Origin: Chloroflexota bacterium
GTDB taxonomy: Bacteria; Chloroflexota; UBA6077; JACQUR01
Reading direction: 5' to 3'
NCBI GenBank assembly: GCA_016210245.1
Contig: JACQUR010000367.1
Span: 1-8,565 of the forward strand
Length of the DNA: 8,565 bases
Below the pieces are notes generated by a model. The model was not told where the DNA came from and did no database searches. It was given only the letters and a program-made list of their open reading frames with translations. Numbering within the stretch: position 1 is the first letter of the stretch; each line of letters begins with the position of its first letter. Positions 1-6,371 of the stretch are shown here, piece after piece. A program made the position numbers and the translations under genes.

Positions 1-1
1 C

Positions 2-85
2 AAGCGCGCCGCCTTCAACCTCGCCGTCTACGTCAATCACCTCTTCGGCCGCCCTCCCTTCGCACTCTTCAACCCAATCCAGTAA
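2..85 (+). CDS. C-terminal end of an upstream gene (partial, hypothetical)
   Basis: An open frame enters from the left edge and ends at a TAA at 83-85. It encodes 27 residues, beginning KRAAFNLAVYVNHLFG and ending in FALFNPIQ. The hydrophobic and aromatic residues resemble a real protein tail more than antisense translation, which in this DNA is rich in Arg, Pro and Ala. The start and all domains lie outside the window, so no function can be given. The next gene begins 143 bases later behind its own promoter, so the two are probably not co-transcribed. Confidence 0.45.
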   Translation, partial: KRAAFNLAVYVNHLFGRPPFALFNPIQ

Positions 86-169
86 TCTGCATCAAGCGTC
101 TCACGGTCGCGGCTCGGATACCACCTCTCACTTCACGAGTCACAGCGCACTACCCTCTCGGTGCCATGC

Positions 170-199
170 TTGACGCTCCTTTTCCGGCCTCCTTACAAT
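170..199 (+). promoter_or_regulatory. Sigma70-type promoter for thioredoxin
   Basis: A -35 box TTGACG (170-175) and a -10 box TACAAT (194-199) are separated by 18 bases. Transcription would begin near 206, giving a leader of about 23 bases before the ATG at 229, with a purine-rich GAGGAGA ribosome-binding site in between. The promoter also argues against the in-frame ATG at 166, which lies upstream of the -35 box and would not be transcribed. Confidence 0.7.
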
Positions 200-228
200 C
201 AGTGGAGGGCAACACGAGGAGAACAGCA

Positions 229-558
229 ATGGCCAAACCTTTTGAGGTCACGGACGCTACTTTCCAGCAGGAGGTCCTGAACTCGCCGACCCCGGTGCTG
301 GTGGACTTCTGGGCGGAGTGGTGCGGGCCGTGTCGGATGGTGGCGCCGGTGGTGGAGCAGATCGCGGACGAGCAGGGCACCAGGCTGAGGGTGGCCAAGC
401 TGAACGTCGATGAGAACCAACTGGCGCCCATGCAGTATGGCATCCGGGGCATTCCCACCCTGATCCTGTTCAAGCGCGGCCAGCCGGTGGAGCGCATTGT
501 CGGCTTTCAGCCCAAGGCCCAGTTGCTCCAGCGCCTCCAGCCGCACTTCGGCCCGTAG
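229..558 (+). CDS. trxA: Thioredoxin
   Basis: A cytoplasmic thioredoxin of 109 residues, the usual size for a single-domain family member. It would reduce protein disulfides and be recycled by thioredoxin reductase, which is not in this window. The redox centre is WCGPC at residues 31-35. The buried Asp (D26, in LVDFWAEW) and the cis-proline loop (GIPT, P76) are both present, so all hallmark residues are intact. No signal peptide or membrane segment is seen. The ATG at 229 is chosen over the upstream ATG at 166 because GAGGAGA lies about 7 bases before it, the 21 extra residues do not look like thioredoxin, and a good promoter sits between the two starts. The TAG stop (556-558) falls inside the GTAG head of a repeat. 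Very confident of the family; the exact paralog (trxA or trxC-like) is not decided, although no N-terminal zinc domain is present. Confidence 0.95.
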   Translation: MAKPFEVTDATFQQEVLNSPTPVLVDFWAEWCGPCRMVAPVVEQIADEQGTRLRVAKLNVDENQLAPMQYGIRGIPTLILFKRGQPVERIVGFQPKAQLLQRLQPHFGP

Positions 559-620
559 GGGCAGGCCCCCGTGTCTGTCCTGGCGGCCCCCGTGCCTGTC
601 CTGGCCCCCGGGCCTGCCCG
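555..620. repeat. REP-like element with GTAG head and internal 21-bp tandem repeat
   Basis: The element starts with GTAG (555-558), which overlaps the thioredoxin stop codon. A perfect 10-bp inverted repeat follows: GGGCAGGCCC (559-568) and GGGCCTGCCC (610-619). Between and overlapping the arms lie two 21-bp direct repeats (564-584 and 585-605) that differ at one base. The GTAGGGGCA head matches one end of the composite element at 8361-8514 (there on the minus strand). GTAG followed by a palindrome is the classic organisation of REP sequences. As RNA it could fold just after thioredoxin and weaken read-through into the next gene, but it has no U tract and is not a standard terminator. Confidence 0.6.
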
Positions 621-635
621 TCAAGCGGCGATCAC

Positions 636-1712
636 GTGAGTCCGAACAGCCCCCCGACCGTGGAGGGCGGCCAACTCTACCCGGTTGAGACCCTGCGCGC
701 CTTCACCGTGCAGGCCTTTCTGCGCTGCGGGGTGGCCGAGCCGGACGCCGAGGTTGTGGCCGATAGCCTGCTGGAGGCCGACCTGCGCGGCGTGGACAGC
801 CACGGCGTCACGCGCCTGCTGGGCACGTACGTCAAGCGCTTGCGCCGGGGCGTGGTGAACCCGCGGCCCACCGTGCGGTTGGTGGACGAGTCCGCAGCCA
901 CCCTGCTCTTCGATGGCGATAACGGGTTGGGCGCGGTGGTGGGCAAGCAGGCGATGGAGGCCTGCATCCAGCGCGCGCGCGCGGCTGGGGCAGCCTGGGC
1001 CGGGGTGCGCCACAGCAACCACTTCGGCGCCTGCGCCTACTACACCCTCATGGCGGCGCAGTCCGACCACGTGGGCATCGCCATGACCAACAGCCCGCCG
1101 GCCATGGCGCCCTGGGGCGGGGTGACGCCCTACCTGGGCACCAACCCGCTCTCGATCGCCCTGCCGGCCGAGGCGGAGCCCGTGGTGCTGGACATGGCCA
1201 CCAGCGTCGCGGCGCGCGGGCACATTATCCTGGCCGCGGCCCGGGGCGAGGCTACCATCCCGCCGGGCTGGGCGCTGGACGCCCGGGGCCGGCCGACCAC
1301 CGACACCAGGGAGGCGCTGGCGGGGTTGGCCATGCCCCTGGGCGGGCACAAGGGCTACGGGCTGGCCATGGCCATCGAGGCCCTGTGCGGCCTGCTCACC
1401 GGAGCGGCCTTCGGCCCGGGCATCGGCTCGCTCTCACGCGAGTTCCAGCGCCCGCAGGACGTAGGGCACCTCTTCGGCGCCCTCGACGTAGGGCGAATGG
1501 TCCCGCTGGAGGCCTTCAAGGCCCGCCTGGGCCAGATGTGTCGCGAGCTACGGGCGTGTACGCTGGCCGAGGGCTTCGAGCGCATCTACGTCCCCGGCGA
1601 GATCGAGGCCGAGCAGCGCCAGCGCCGTCTGCGGGAGGGCATCCCCGTCCCCGAGCCGATCCGAGAGGAGTTCCGGGCGCTGGGCAGCGAGCTGGGGATT
1701 GCCTTCGAGTAG
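636..1712 (+). CDS. LDH2/malate dehydrogenase-family NAD(P)H-dependent oxidoreductase
   Basis: A 358-residue protein of the Ldh_2 family, which includes malate/L-lactate, ureidoglycolate and sulfolactate dehydrogenases. These are cytoplasmic enzymes that interconvert 2-hydroxy and 2-oxo acids using NAD(P) and have a fold distinct from the Rossmann-type LDH/MDH. Visible family motifs are DSHGV (H56), RHSNHFGA (H126, H129), YLGTNPLSIALP, the DMATSVAARGHI stretch, and GGHKGYGLA (H238). The C-terminal GEIEAEQ...GIPVPEPI is also typical. Length is normal and the frame is intact. The GTG at 636 is the best available start but has only a weak ribosome-binding site (AAGCGGCG); the GTG at 660 is the alternative. 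It lies 77 bases after thioredoxin, with a REP-like repeat between, and no own promoter is obvious, so read-through from the thioredoxin promoter is possible. The substrate cannot be read from the sequence. Confidence 0.9.
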   Translation: MSPNSPPTVEGGQLYPVETLRAFTVQAFLRCGVAEPDAEVVADSLLEADLRGVDSHGVTRLLGTYVKRLRRGVVNPRPTVRLVDESAATLLFDGDNGLGAVVGKQAMEACIQRARAAGAAWAGVRHSNHFGACAYYTLMAAQSDHVGIAMTNSPPAMAPWGGVTPYLGTNPLSIALPAEAEPVVLDMATSVAARGHIILAAARGEATIPPGWALDARGRPTTDTREALAGLAMPLGGHKGYGLAMAIEALCGLLTGAAFGPGIGSLSREFQRPQDVGHLFGALDVGRMVPLEAFKARLGQMCRELRACTLAEGFERIYVPGEIEAEQRQRRLREGIPVPEPIREEFRALGSELGIAFE

Positions 1713-1721
1713 GGGGCTGGC

Positions 1722-1757
1722 GGTTCAGGGCAGCAGGCGGCGGGATGGGTCTGCGAC
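1722..1757 (+). repeat. Half copy of the 1795-1855 palindrome
   Basis: This 36-base stretch matches the reverse-complement reading of the palindrome at 1795-1855 at all but three positions, including the TGC loop and the next three bases (GATGGGTCTGCGAC). It then stops. It therefore looks like a diverged or deleted single arm of the same repeat family lying close to a full copy. Confidence 0.6.
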
Positions 1758-1759
1758 GG

Positions 1760-1784
1760 GCACAGGCGAGCCGCCGGTGCCACC
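1760..1784 (+). repeat. 25-bp palindromic repeat, copy 1 of 3
   Basis: It reads GCACAGGCGAGCCGCC, then G, then GTGCCACC. Two other copies in the window (7880-7904 plus, 7946-7970 minus) are identical except for the single base after GCCGCC. Its core can form a short hairpin, GCACAGGCG against CGCCGGTGC, with one mismatch. It lies between the half copy and the full copy of another palindrome. Confidence 0.75.
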
Positions 1785-1794
1785 AGGATTCTCG

Positions 1795-1855
1795 GTTCCA
1801 GGCAGCATGCGGCGGGATGGGTCGCAGACCCATCCCGCCGCATGCTGCCTGGAAC
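1795..1855. repeat. Perfect 29-bp inverted repeat with 3-base loop
   Basis: The left arm 1795-1823 (starts GTTCCAGGCAGC) and right arm 1827-1855 (ends GCTGCCTGGAAC) are exact reverse complements separated only by GCA. The right arm ends 8 bases before the stop codon of the minus-strand gene at 1864, and the plus-strand dehydrogenase ends at 1712, so it lies between convergent genes. The RNA hairpin would be very stable on either strand. It could block converging transcription or protect 3' ends, but no U tract follows, so a terminator role is an inference. Confidence 0.85.
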
Positions 1856-1863
1856 TACCAGCC

Positions 1864-2850
1864 TCAGCTCTGGAAGCGCGGGATGATCCGTTCCGCCAGG
1901 ATGTCGATCTGCTCCAGGTCGTCGGACACGGGCCCCAGGACCAGGTACTCCATCCCTGCCTGCCGCAGGTCATCGATGCGAGCGACCAGGTCGTCGATCG
2001 AGCCCATCATGTAGCACTCCTGCAGGTGCTCGAAGGAGCGGTGGGTGCCCATGGTTTGCTCGAACGCTCGCCGCTGCTCGCGCAGCGCCAGCTCACGATC
2101 ATTGGTGTCCACCAGGTGGATGAAGTTGGTGTGGCCAAAGCGCAGGGTGGCTGGATCGCGCCCGTTGGCGCGCACGAAGTCCGTGATGACCTCCCAGTCG
2201 TTCTTCACCCACTCCTGTTTGCCCGAGCAGCGTGACAGCCAGCCGTCCGCGCCGGCGATGCGCTTCAGGACCGACCGGGCGATGGCCGACTTGTCGTGGT
2301 ACTCGGGATCGGGGATGCGCGCGCCGCCAGAGACCCAGACCTCCGGCATCGCGGGCGGGCGCGGCTCGATGGTGACGTCCTCGAACTGGTAGTACTGCCC
2401 GCGGAAGGTCACGCGCTCCTCGGTGAGCAGGCGCCGCACGGCCGCCAGCACCTCGTCGGTGCGCTGGCCGCGCTCCTCGATCCGGTTGCCCACCGCCGTG
2501 TACTCGCCCGGGTACCAGCCCGGGCCGACCCCGAAGACGAACCGCCCCTCCGATAGGGCGTCGAGAGTGGCGATCTCCTTGGCCAGCAGAACCGGGTTGC
2601 GAAGGGGCAGCACCAGGATGCCGGTGCCGAGCTTGACCCGCTCGGTGCAGCCGGCGGCGACCGAGAGCACCGTCATTGGCTCCAGCCAGGACACGCCGTA
2701 GAGCCCCGGCGCGTGCAGCAAGTGGTCGATCACCCACAGGTCGAGCCCCAGGCCGTCAGCCTTGCGGGCGAACTCCTTGACCGCGCGCCGAGCCTGGGTG
2801 TGCGTGAGGTCCGGCCAGGCGTACGAGGGTATCCACAGGGCAAACTTCAT
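1864..2850 (-). CDS. LLM-class (luciferase-like) flavin/F420-dependent oxidoreductase
   Basis: A 328-residue cytoplasmic protein of the bacterial-luciferase-like superfamily, a TIM barrel that uses F420 or FMN for hydride transfer. It begins MKFALWIPSYAW, the usual first strand. The family core is at residues 74-112: LGTGILVLPLRNP, then LAKEIATLDALSEGRF, then FGVGPGWYPGEY. IEPRPPAMPEVWVSGG (161-176) is the typical later barrel strand. The C-terminus (GSIDDLVARIDDLRQAGMEYLVLGP) also matches the family. The ATG at 2850 is chosen because an AAAGGAG site lies about 12 bases upstream and the homologous sequence begins there; an in-frame start near 3012 would lie upstream of the promoter seen at 2974-3003. 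The gene appears monocistronic. Cofactor choice and substrate cannot be decided; F420 is favoured by resemblance to the F420-LLM subgroup. Confidence 0.9.
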   Translation of the reverse strand: MKFALWIPSYAWPDLTHTQARRAVKEFARKADGLGLDLWVIDHLLHAPGLYGVSWLEPMTVLSVAAGCTERVKLGTGILVLPLRNPVLLAKEIATLDALSEGRFVFGVGPGWYPGEYTAVGNRIEERGQRTDEVLAAVRRLLTEERVTFRGQYYQFEDVTIEPRPPAMPEVWVSGGARIPDPEYHDKSAIARSVLKRIAGADGWLSRCSGKQEWVKNDWEVITDFVRANGRDPATLRFGHTNFIHLVDTNDRELALREQRRAFEQTMGTHRSFEHLQECYMMGSIDDLVARIDDLRQAGMEYLVLGPVSDDLEQIDILAERIIPRFQS

Positions 2851-2973
2851 CGGGAACGTGCGCTCCTTTCCAACTGCTGCGCCACGGGCGAGGTCCTGCG
2901 CTTCGGCCACCCCTCGGCCAGCTCCGCCCGCGGGCGCCCGCCGAACCAGCCGGTCGAGCGGCGGCAGCCCTGG

Positions 2974-3003
2974 AGGATAAGTCTTGCTCGCGCGGCCTGT
3001 CAA
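2974..3003 (-). promoter_or_regulatory. Sigma70-type promoter for the LLM oxidoreductase
   Basis: On the minus strand, a perfect -35 box TTGACA (3003-2998) and TTATCC (2980-2975) are separated by 17 bases; TATCCT (2979-2974) with 18 bases is the alternative -10 register. Transcription would start near 2967, giving an untranslated leader of about 117 bases before the ATG at 2850. The promoter lies 47 bases beyond the stop codon of the upstream kinase-like gene, so the two genes are separately promoted. Confidence 0.7.
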
Positions 3004-3049
3004 CGCCAACATGCCCCGTCCTCTGCGGAACTGGACCGCCGGCCAGGAG

Positions 3050-4738
3050 TCACTTCAAGGTCAGCGTGAAGGCGCTGCCGCCGCTGCCAGCACGGCTCTC
3101 GAGGCTTATTTCGCTCTTGATCATGTGAGCCAGCCTCTGGCTCAAGTGCAGCCCGAGTCCCGCGCCCTCTGCCGGGCGCAGCGCGGTACCGTCCAACTGC
3201 CTGTAGGCTTCAGAGATGCTCTTCTGGTACTCCTCTCCGAAGCTGCTCCCCCTCCCTACCACGCTGATCTCCGTGACCAGTTCCCCAGTTCTGTGGCGGC
3301 GGGCGACCTCGACGTCAACCCTGCCCATCTCGGTAAGGCTGATGGCAAAGTCGGTGAGGTTCAGGAGGATCCGCCTCAGTGCCTGTCGGTCGGTGCGCAC
3401 CACGACATGCCCGGGGGTATTGTCTGCAAACTTCAGCCCCTTCTGCTCCGCCATCGGCCTGAGCAGGTCCATCACCTCCCGGATCACGCTTGCCAGATCG
3501 ACCGGTTCTACCTTGATTTCCAGCGTCCCCGACTCGATCTTGGCCAGGTCGAGCAGATCGTTCACGAGGAACGGCAGATGCTGAGCCTTGAGGCGGATCG
3601 TGTGCAGATGCTTCTCCTGCTGCTCAGAGAAGGGCTCGGGCAGTTTCATGAGCATGTCGTTGAAGTCGACCACCACATTGAGCAGCGCGCGCAGTTCGTG
3701 GCCCATGCTGGCCAAGAAACGCTCCTTCGCCAGCTTCGCATTCGTCAGCTCGATGTTCTTCTGCTCCAACCACGTCTCGGCCCGTTGTCGTTGCTCGATC
3801 TCTTGCTTGAGATGCCTGTTTGTCAACGTCAAGGCGGCCGTGCGCACTGCTACCTGCTCCTCGATCTTTGCCAACTGAACCTGGAGCTGCTGGTTGGCGT
3901 CAGCGAGCTGCCGCTCGATGCGCTTGCGGTAGGTGAAGTCACGAGTGATCGTCGAAGCGCCGACGATCTTGCCGGACGTATCCTTGATCGGCGACGCGGT
4001 GATCGAGACGTCGAGCAAGCTGCCGCCCTTGCGTGCCCGCGTCGTCTCGTAGTGCTCGACACGCTCGCCACGCGCAAGTCGCCGCAGAATCTCAGGCAGC
4101 TCATCGGAGCGACCGGGCGGCACGAGCAAGGATATGTTCCGATCAACCACCTCCGCGGAGGCGTAGCCGTAGAGACGTTCTGCCCCAGCGTTCCAACTGA
4201 TGATGACGCCGTCCAGGGTCTTGCCGATAATCGCATCATCCGAGGATTCCACAATAGCTGCCAGCCTCGCCTGTCCCTCGTGCAAGCGTGAGAGCTCCTC
4301 GTTCTGAGCCTGAAGGTGCTGCAGCAGGTGTGCCTGCTCTTGTTCGATCCTCCTTCGCTCGGTGACGTCGCGAGCGATGGTCGATGCACCAATGATGTTC
4401 CGGTCCGCGTCCTTGATGGGCGAGACAGTCAACGAGACATCAAGCCTGGTGCCGTCCTTGCGCATCCGCACCGTCTCGTAGTGCTCGACGCGCTCGCCCC
4501 GCTTGATGCGTTCCAGAATATGAGGCAGATCATCTACCCGGTCCGGGGGGACGAGAATGGAGATCGGTCTGCCCATAATCTCAACGGCTGCATAACCGTA
4601 GAGCCGTTCCGCGCCGCGGTTCCAGCTCTCGACCACGCCGTTCAGCGTCTTGCCGACAATGGCGTCATCGGAAGACTCCACAATGGCCGCCAGTCTCGCC
4701 ATCGCTTTCTGGGCCTGTGAATCCATCACATCAGTCAA
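3050..4738 (-). CDS. Two-PAS histidine-kinase-like protein with degenerate catalytic domain
   Basis: A 562-residue protein with no membrane segment or signal peptide, so a cytoplasmic sensor. Order: PAS 1 (about 15-132), PAS 2 (about 158-275), a coiled-coil linker (about 275-342), a HisKA-like dimerisation segment (about 338-405) and a HATPase-like domain (about 450-562). The two PAS domains are near-duplicates, both with AAIVESSDDAI, GAERLYGYA, RGERVEHYET and SPIKD. The H-box His is present (GHELR, H347), but the usual TP after HELR is AL (351-352). In the ATP-binding domain the N-box reads NLTDFAI (460-466), with Phe at the key Asn; the G1 box usually DTGIG reads GRGSS (495-499), so its Asp is lost; only the G2 box GAGLGL (525-530) is intact. 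ATP binding is therefore doubtful. No response regulator is nearby. TTG at 4738 is chosen for an ideally spaced AAGGAG; a GTG (4729), an ATG (4726) and an upstream TTG (4783) are alternatives. Confidence 0.85.
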   Translation of the reverse strand: MTDVMDSQAQKAMARLAAIVESSDDAIVGKTLNGVVESWNRGAERLYGYAAVEIMGRPISILVPPDRVDDLPHILERIKRGERVEHYETVRMRKDGTRLDVSLTVSPIKDADRNIIGASTIARDVTERRRIEQEQAHLLQHLQAQNEELSRLHEGQARLAAIVESSDDAIIGKTLDGVIISWNAGAERLYGYASAEVVDRNISLLVPPGRSDELPEILRRLARGERVEHYETTRARKGGSLLDVSITASPIKDTSGKIVGASTITRDFTYRKRIERQLADANQQLQVQLAKIEEQVAVRTAALTLTNRHLKQEIEQRQRAETWLEQKNIELTNAKLAKERFLASMGHELRALLNVVVDFNDMLMKLPEPFSEQQEKHLHTIRLKAQHLPFLVNDLLDLAKIESGTLEIKVEPVDLASVIREVMDLLRPMAEQKGLKFADNTPGHVVVRTDRQALRRILLNLTDFAISLTEMGRVDVEVARRHRTGELVTEISVVGRGSSFGEEYQKSISEAYRQLDGTALRPAEGAGLGLHLSQRLAHMIKSEISLESRAGSGGSAFTLTLK

Positions 4739-4744
4739 CAGCAG

Positions 4745-4750
4745 CTCCTT
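4745..4750 (-). promoter_or_regulatory. Ribosome-binding site deciding a TTG start
   Basis: AAGGAG on the minus strand lies 6 bases before the TTG at 4738, but 15 and 18 bases before the GTG (4729) and ATG (4726). Spacing therefore favours the TTG as the start of the PAS kinase-like gene and places the longer TTG start at 4783 upstream of the site. Confidence 0.6.
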
Positions 4751-4789
4751 TCTCCCCGGCCCTTCTTCTGTCGTGTGCGGCAAACAGCA

Positions 4790-4799
4790 AGTATATACT
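4790..4799. promoter_or_regulatory. AT-rich palindrome in the divergent intergenic region
   Basis: AGTATATACT is a perfect 10-bp palindrome and the only AT-rich island in the 248 bases between the two divergent genes (4739-4986). It contains TATACT on both strands, a reasonable -10 box for either gene, but no convincing -35 box was found 16-18 bases away on either side. It may be a promoter core, an operator or both. The rest of the gap holds nothing recognisable. Confidence 0.35.
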
Positions 4800-4986
4800 G
4801 TTCCGGGGCGGTGCGGGTCGGGGTTTGATACTGCTGGCGAGCGGGGGCGTCATGAGGCGGCAGGCAGCAACCTCTGGGGGGCACCCGGCAGCTTTGACGC
4901 GTCGGTGACGGCAGGGTACGATGGGCAATCCCTGGCGGTCGCCCGCTTTGGCGCGGTGGCTCAGGGGGAGAGGAACCCGAGCTGAC

Positions 4987-6300
4987 ATGCCTCCTGCCGG
5001 AACGTCACCCGCCACCATCCGCGATCGACCGCGCCTCCACTACGCGCTCGTGGTGATCGCGGCCGGATTCCTGGGGAGCGGCGCCGCCAACGGGCTGGCC
5101 CGCTTCGGGTACACCGTGGTCTTGCCCCCCATGCGCGAGGGGCTGGGCCTGAGCGATGCCGAAGCCGGCCTGCTCGGCAGCGCCAACCTGCTGGGCTATC
5201 TGCTCTTTACTCTGCTCGCCGGCGCCCTGGCCTCGCGCTACGGCGCACGCCTGGTTGGCTCCCTCTCTCTGGCCTGGGCGGGCGCCACGCTGGTGCTCAC
5301 CGGCCTCGCCACCACCTTCGAGTTCGCCCTGGCCATGCGCCTCCTCACCGGCATGGGCAGCGCGGGGGGCAACATGGCCATCATGGGCCTGCCCGCCGCC
5401 TGGGCTGCGCCCAGCCGGCGCGGCCTGGCGGCCGGGATCATCGTGGGCGGCTCGGGGCTGGGGCTGCTGCTGGTGGGCTACCTGGTGCCGGCCGTGGTCC
5501 AGGCCTATGGGGACGACGGGTGGCGCAGCGCCTGGTACTGGCTGGGCGCCCTGACCCTGGGCATTGCGGCGCTGGGCTACGCCCTGCTGCGCGACTCCCC
5601 CTCCGAGAAGGGCCTGGCCCCCCTCGGCGCCCGGCCGAGTGCTGAGCCCCGAGTGCCGAATCCTGAGTCCAGGGTTGGTCCTCTCAGGACTCGGCACTCG
5701 GGACTCAGCACTCCGTCCTGGGGGGAGGTGTACCGCTCGCGGGAGCTGTGGAGCCTGGGCGGTGTCTACGCCGTGTGGGCCTTCGTCTACATCATCTACG
5801 CTACCTTCTTCGCCCGCTACCTCACTGCCGAGGTGGGCTACCGCCCGGCTGAGGCGGGCGCGCTGTGGTCGCTGGTGGGCGCCTTCAGCCTGTTCTGTGG
5901 TGTCGTGTGGGGGTGGGTCGCCGACCGGGTGGGCCGGCGGGCCGCCCTGGCGGGCGTGTTCGGCTTGCAAGGCGCCGCCTTCCTGGCCTTCGCCGCCGCC
6001 CCGGGCCTGCCGGGCCTGGCCGTCCTGTCGGCGGTCCTGTTCGGGTCGACCGCCTGGAGCACGTCCGGGATCATGGCCACCCTGGTGGGTGACTACTGCG
6101 GCCCGCGCATGGCCTCGGCGGGATTCGGGTTCATCACCTTCCTGTTCGCCATCGCCCAGACGGTCGGCCCGTACGCGGGCGGCTACCTGGCCGACGCCCT
6201 GGGCACGTTCGCGCCGGGCTTCGCGCTCACCGGCGGGCTGCTCCTGGCCAATGCTCTGGCCAGCCTGCGGCTGCCGGCCCGCGCGCACGACGGAGCGTAG
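4987..6300 (+). CDS. MFS transporter (YbfB/YjiJ-like) with in-frame repeat insertion
   Basis: A 437-residue inner-membrane protein with about 12 hydrophobic helices in two six-helix halves, an expected MFS size. The first helix and loop (GAANGLARFGYTVVLPPM) resemble the YbfB/YjiJ group. The loop between helices 2 and 3 carries a weak MFS motif A (GALASRYGAR, from residue 79, Ser in place of Asp), and the second half carries a better one (GWVADRVGRR, from residue 309). Such proteins are proton-driven transporters or efflux pumps; the substrate cannot be read. Residues 217-243 of the central cytoplasmic loop are encoded by a palindromic repeat and match no MFS feature. The ATG at 4987 is chosen because a GGGGGAGAGGA stretch precedes it and the 22 extra residues from the ATG at 4921 are not transporter-like; spacing is slightly long, so 4921 remains possible. 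The gene is divergent from the PAS kinase-like gene. Confidence 0.9.
   Translation: MPPAGTSPATIRDRPRLHYALVVIAAGFLGSGAANGLARFGYTVVLPPMREGLGLSDAEAGLLGSANLLGYLLFTLLAGALASRYGARLVGSLSLAWAGATLVLTGLATTFEFALAMRLLTGMGSAGGNMAIMGLPAAWAAPSRRGLAAGIIVGGSGLGLLLVGYLVPAVVQAYGDDGWRSAWYWLGALTLGIAALGYALLRDSPSEKGLAPLGARPSAEPRVPNPESRVGPLRTRHSGLSTPSWGEVYRSRELWSLGGVYAVWAFVYIIYATFFARYLTAEVGYRPAEAGALWSLVGAFSLFCGVVWGWVADRVGRRAALAGVFGLQGAAFLAFAAAPGLPGLAVLSAVLFGSTAWSTSGIMATLVGDYCGPRMASAGFGFITFLFAIAQTVGPYAGGYLADALGTFAPGFALTGGLLLANALASLRLPARAHDGA
5637..5713. repeat. Heptamer-based palindromic element inside the MFS gene
   Basis: The left arm (5637-5667) and right arm (5683-5713) are 31-bp reverse complements with two mismatches, around a 15-base loop. 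Each arm is built from 7-bp units of the form GAGTNCY (GAGTGCT, GAGCCCC, GAGTGCC, GAATCCT on the left), the same unit repeated exactly at 7907-7934. It is read in frame without a stop and encodes roughly residues 217-243, in the loop between the two halves of the transporter. Confidence 0.85.
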
Positions 6301-6333
6301 GCAGGTTGTCCCACTCCCGCCAGCCCGGGTAGC

Positions 6334-6357
6334 ATCGCGGAGACGAAGCGCCGCGAT
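6334..6357. repeat. Small hairpin between MFS and small membrane-protein genes
   Basis: ATCGCGG (6334-6340) and CCGCGAT (6351-6357) are perfect 7-bp inverted arms around a 10-base loop. It lies in the 71-base gap between two same-strand genes, ending 14 bases before the downstream ATG, close enough to influence translation or attenuate transcription. No U tract follows. The role is uncertain. Confidence 0.4.
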
Positions 6358-6371
6358 ACCGGGGATTGACG

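Noticed and set aside
166..228. Upstream ATG extending thioredoxin by 21 residues
   Set aside because: It precedes the -35 box and has no ribosome-binding site; the ATG at 229 has both a good site and the family's usual N-terminus.
1709..1720. A third GTAG-headed REP at the end of the LDH2-family gene
   Set aside because: GTAGGGGGC is present at the stop codon, but no palindromic arm follows; a TAG stop after G with a G run is easily chance in this base composition.
2984..4291. Long plus-strand open frame of 435 codons
   Set aside because: It is antisense to the PAS kinase-like gene, whose domains and motifs are clear; the plus-strand translation shows no recognisable motif.
3050..4738. Pseudogene call for the kinase-like gene
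   Set aside because: The frame is intact over 562 codons with well-kept PAS domains and a strong ribosome-binding site; only catalytic residues differ, so it is kept as a CDS.
4921..4986. Upstream ATG extending the MFS protein by 22 residues
   Set aside because: The extension is not transporter-like and lacks a ribosome-binding site, while a purine-rich stretch precedes 4987. Kept only as an alternative.
5005..6288. Long minus-strand open frame of 427 codons
   Set aside because: It is antisense to the MFS gene; the translation is Gly/Gln/Ala/Arg-rich with no hydrophobic or family pattern.
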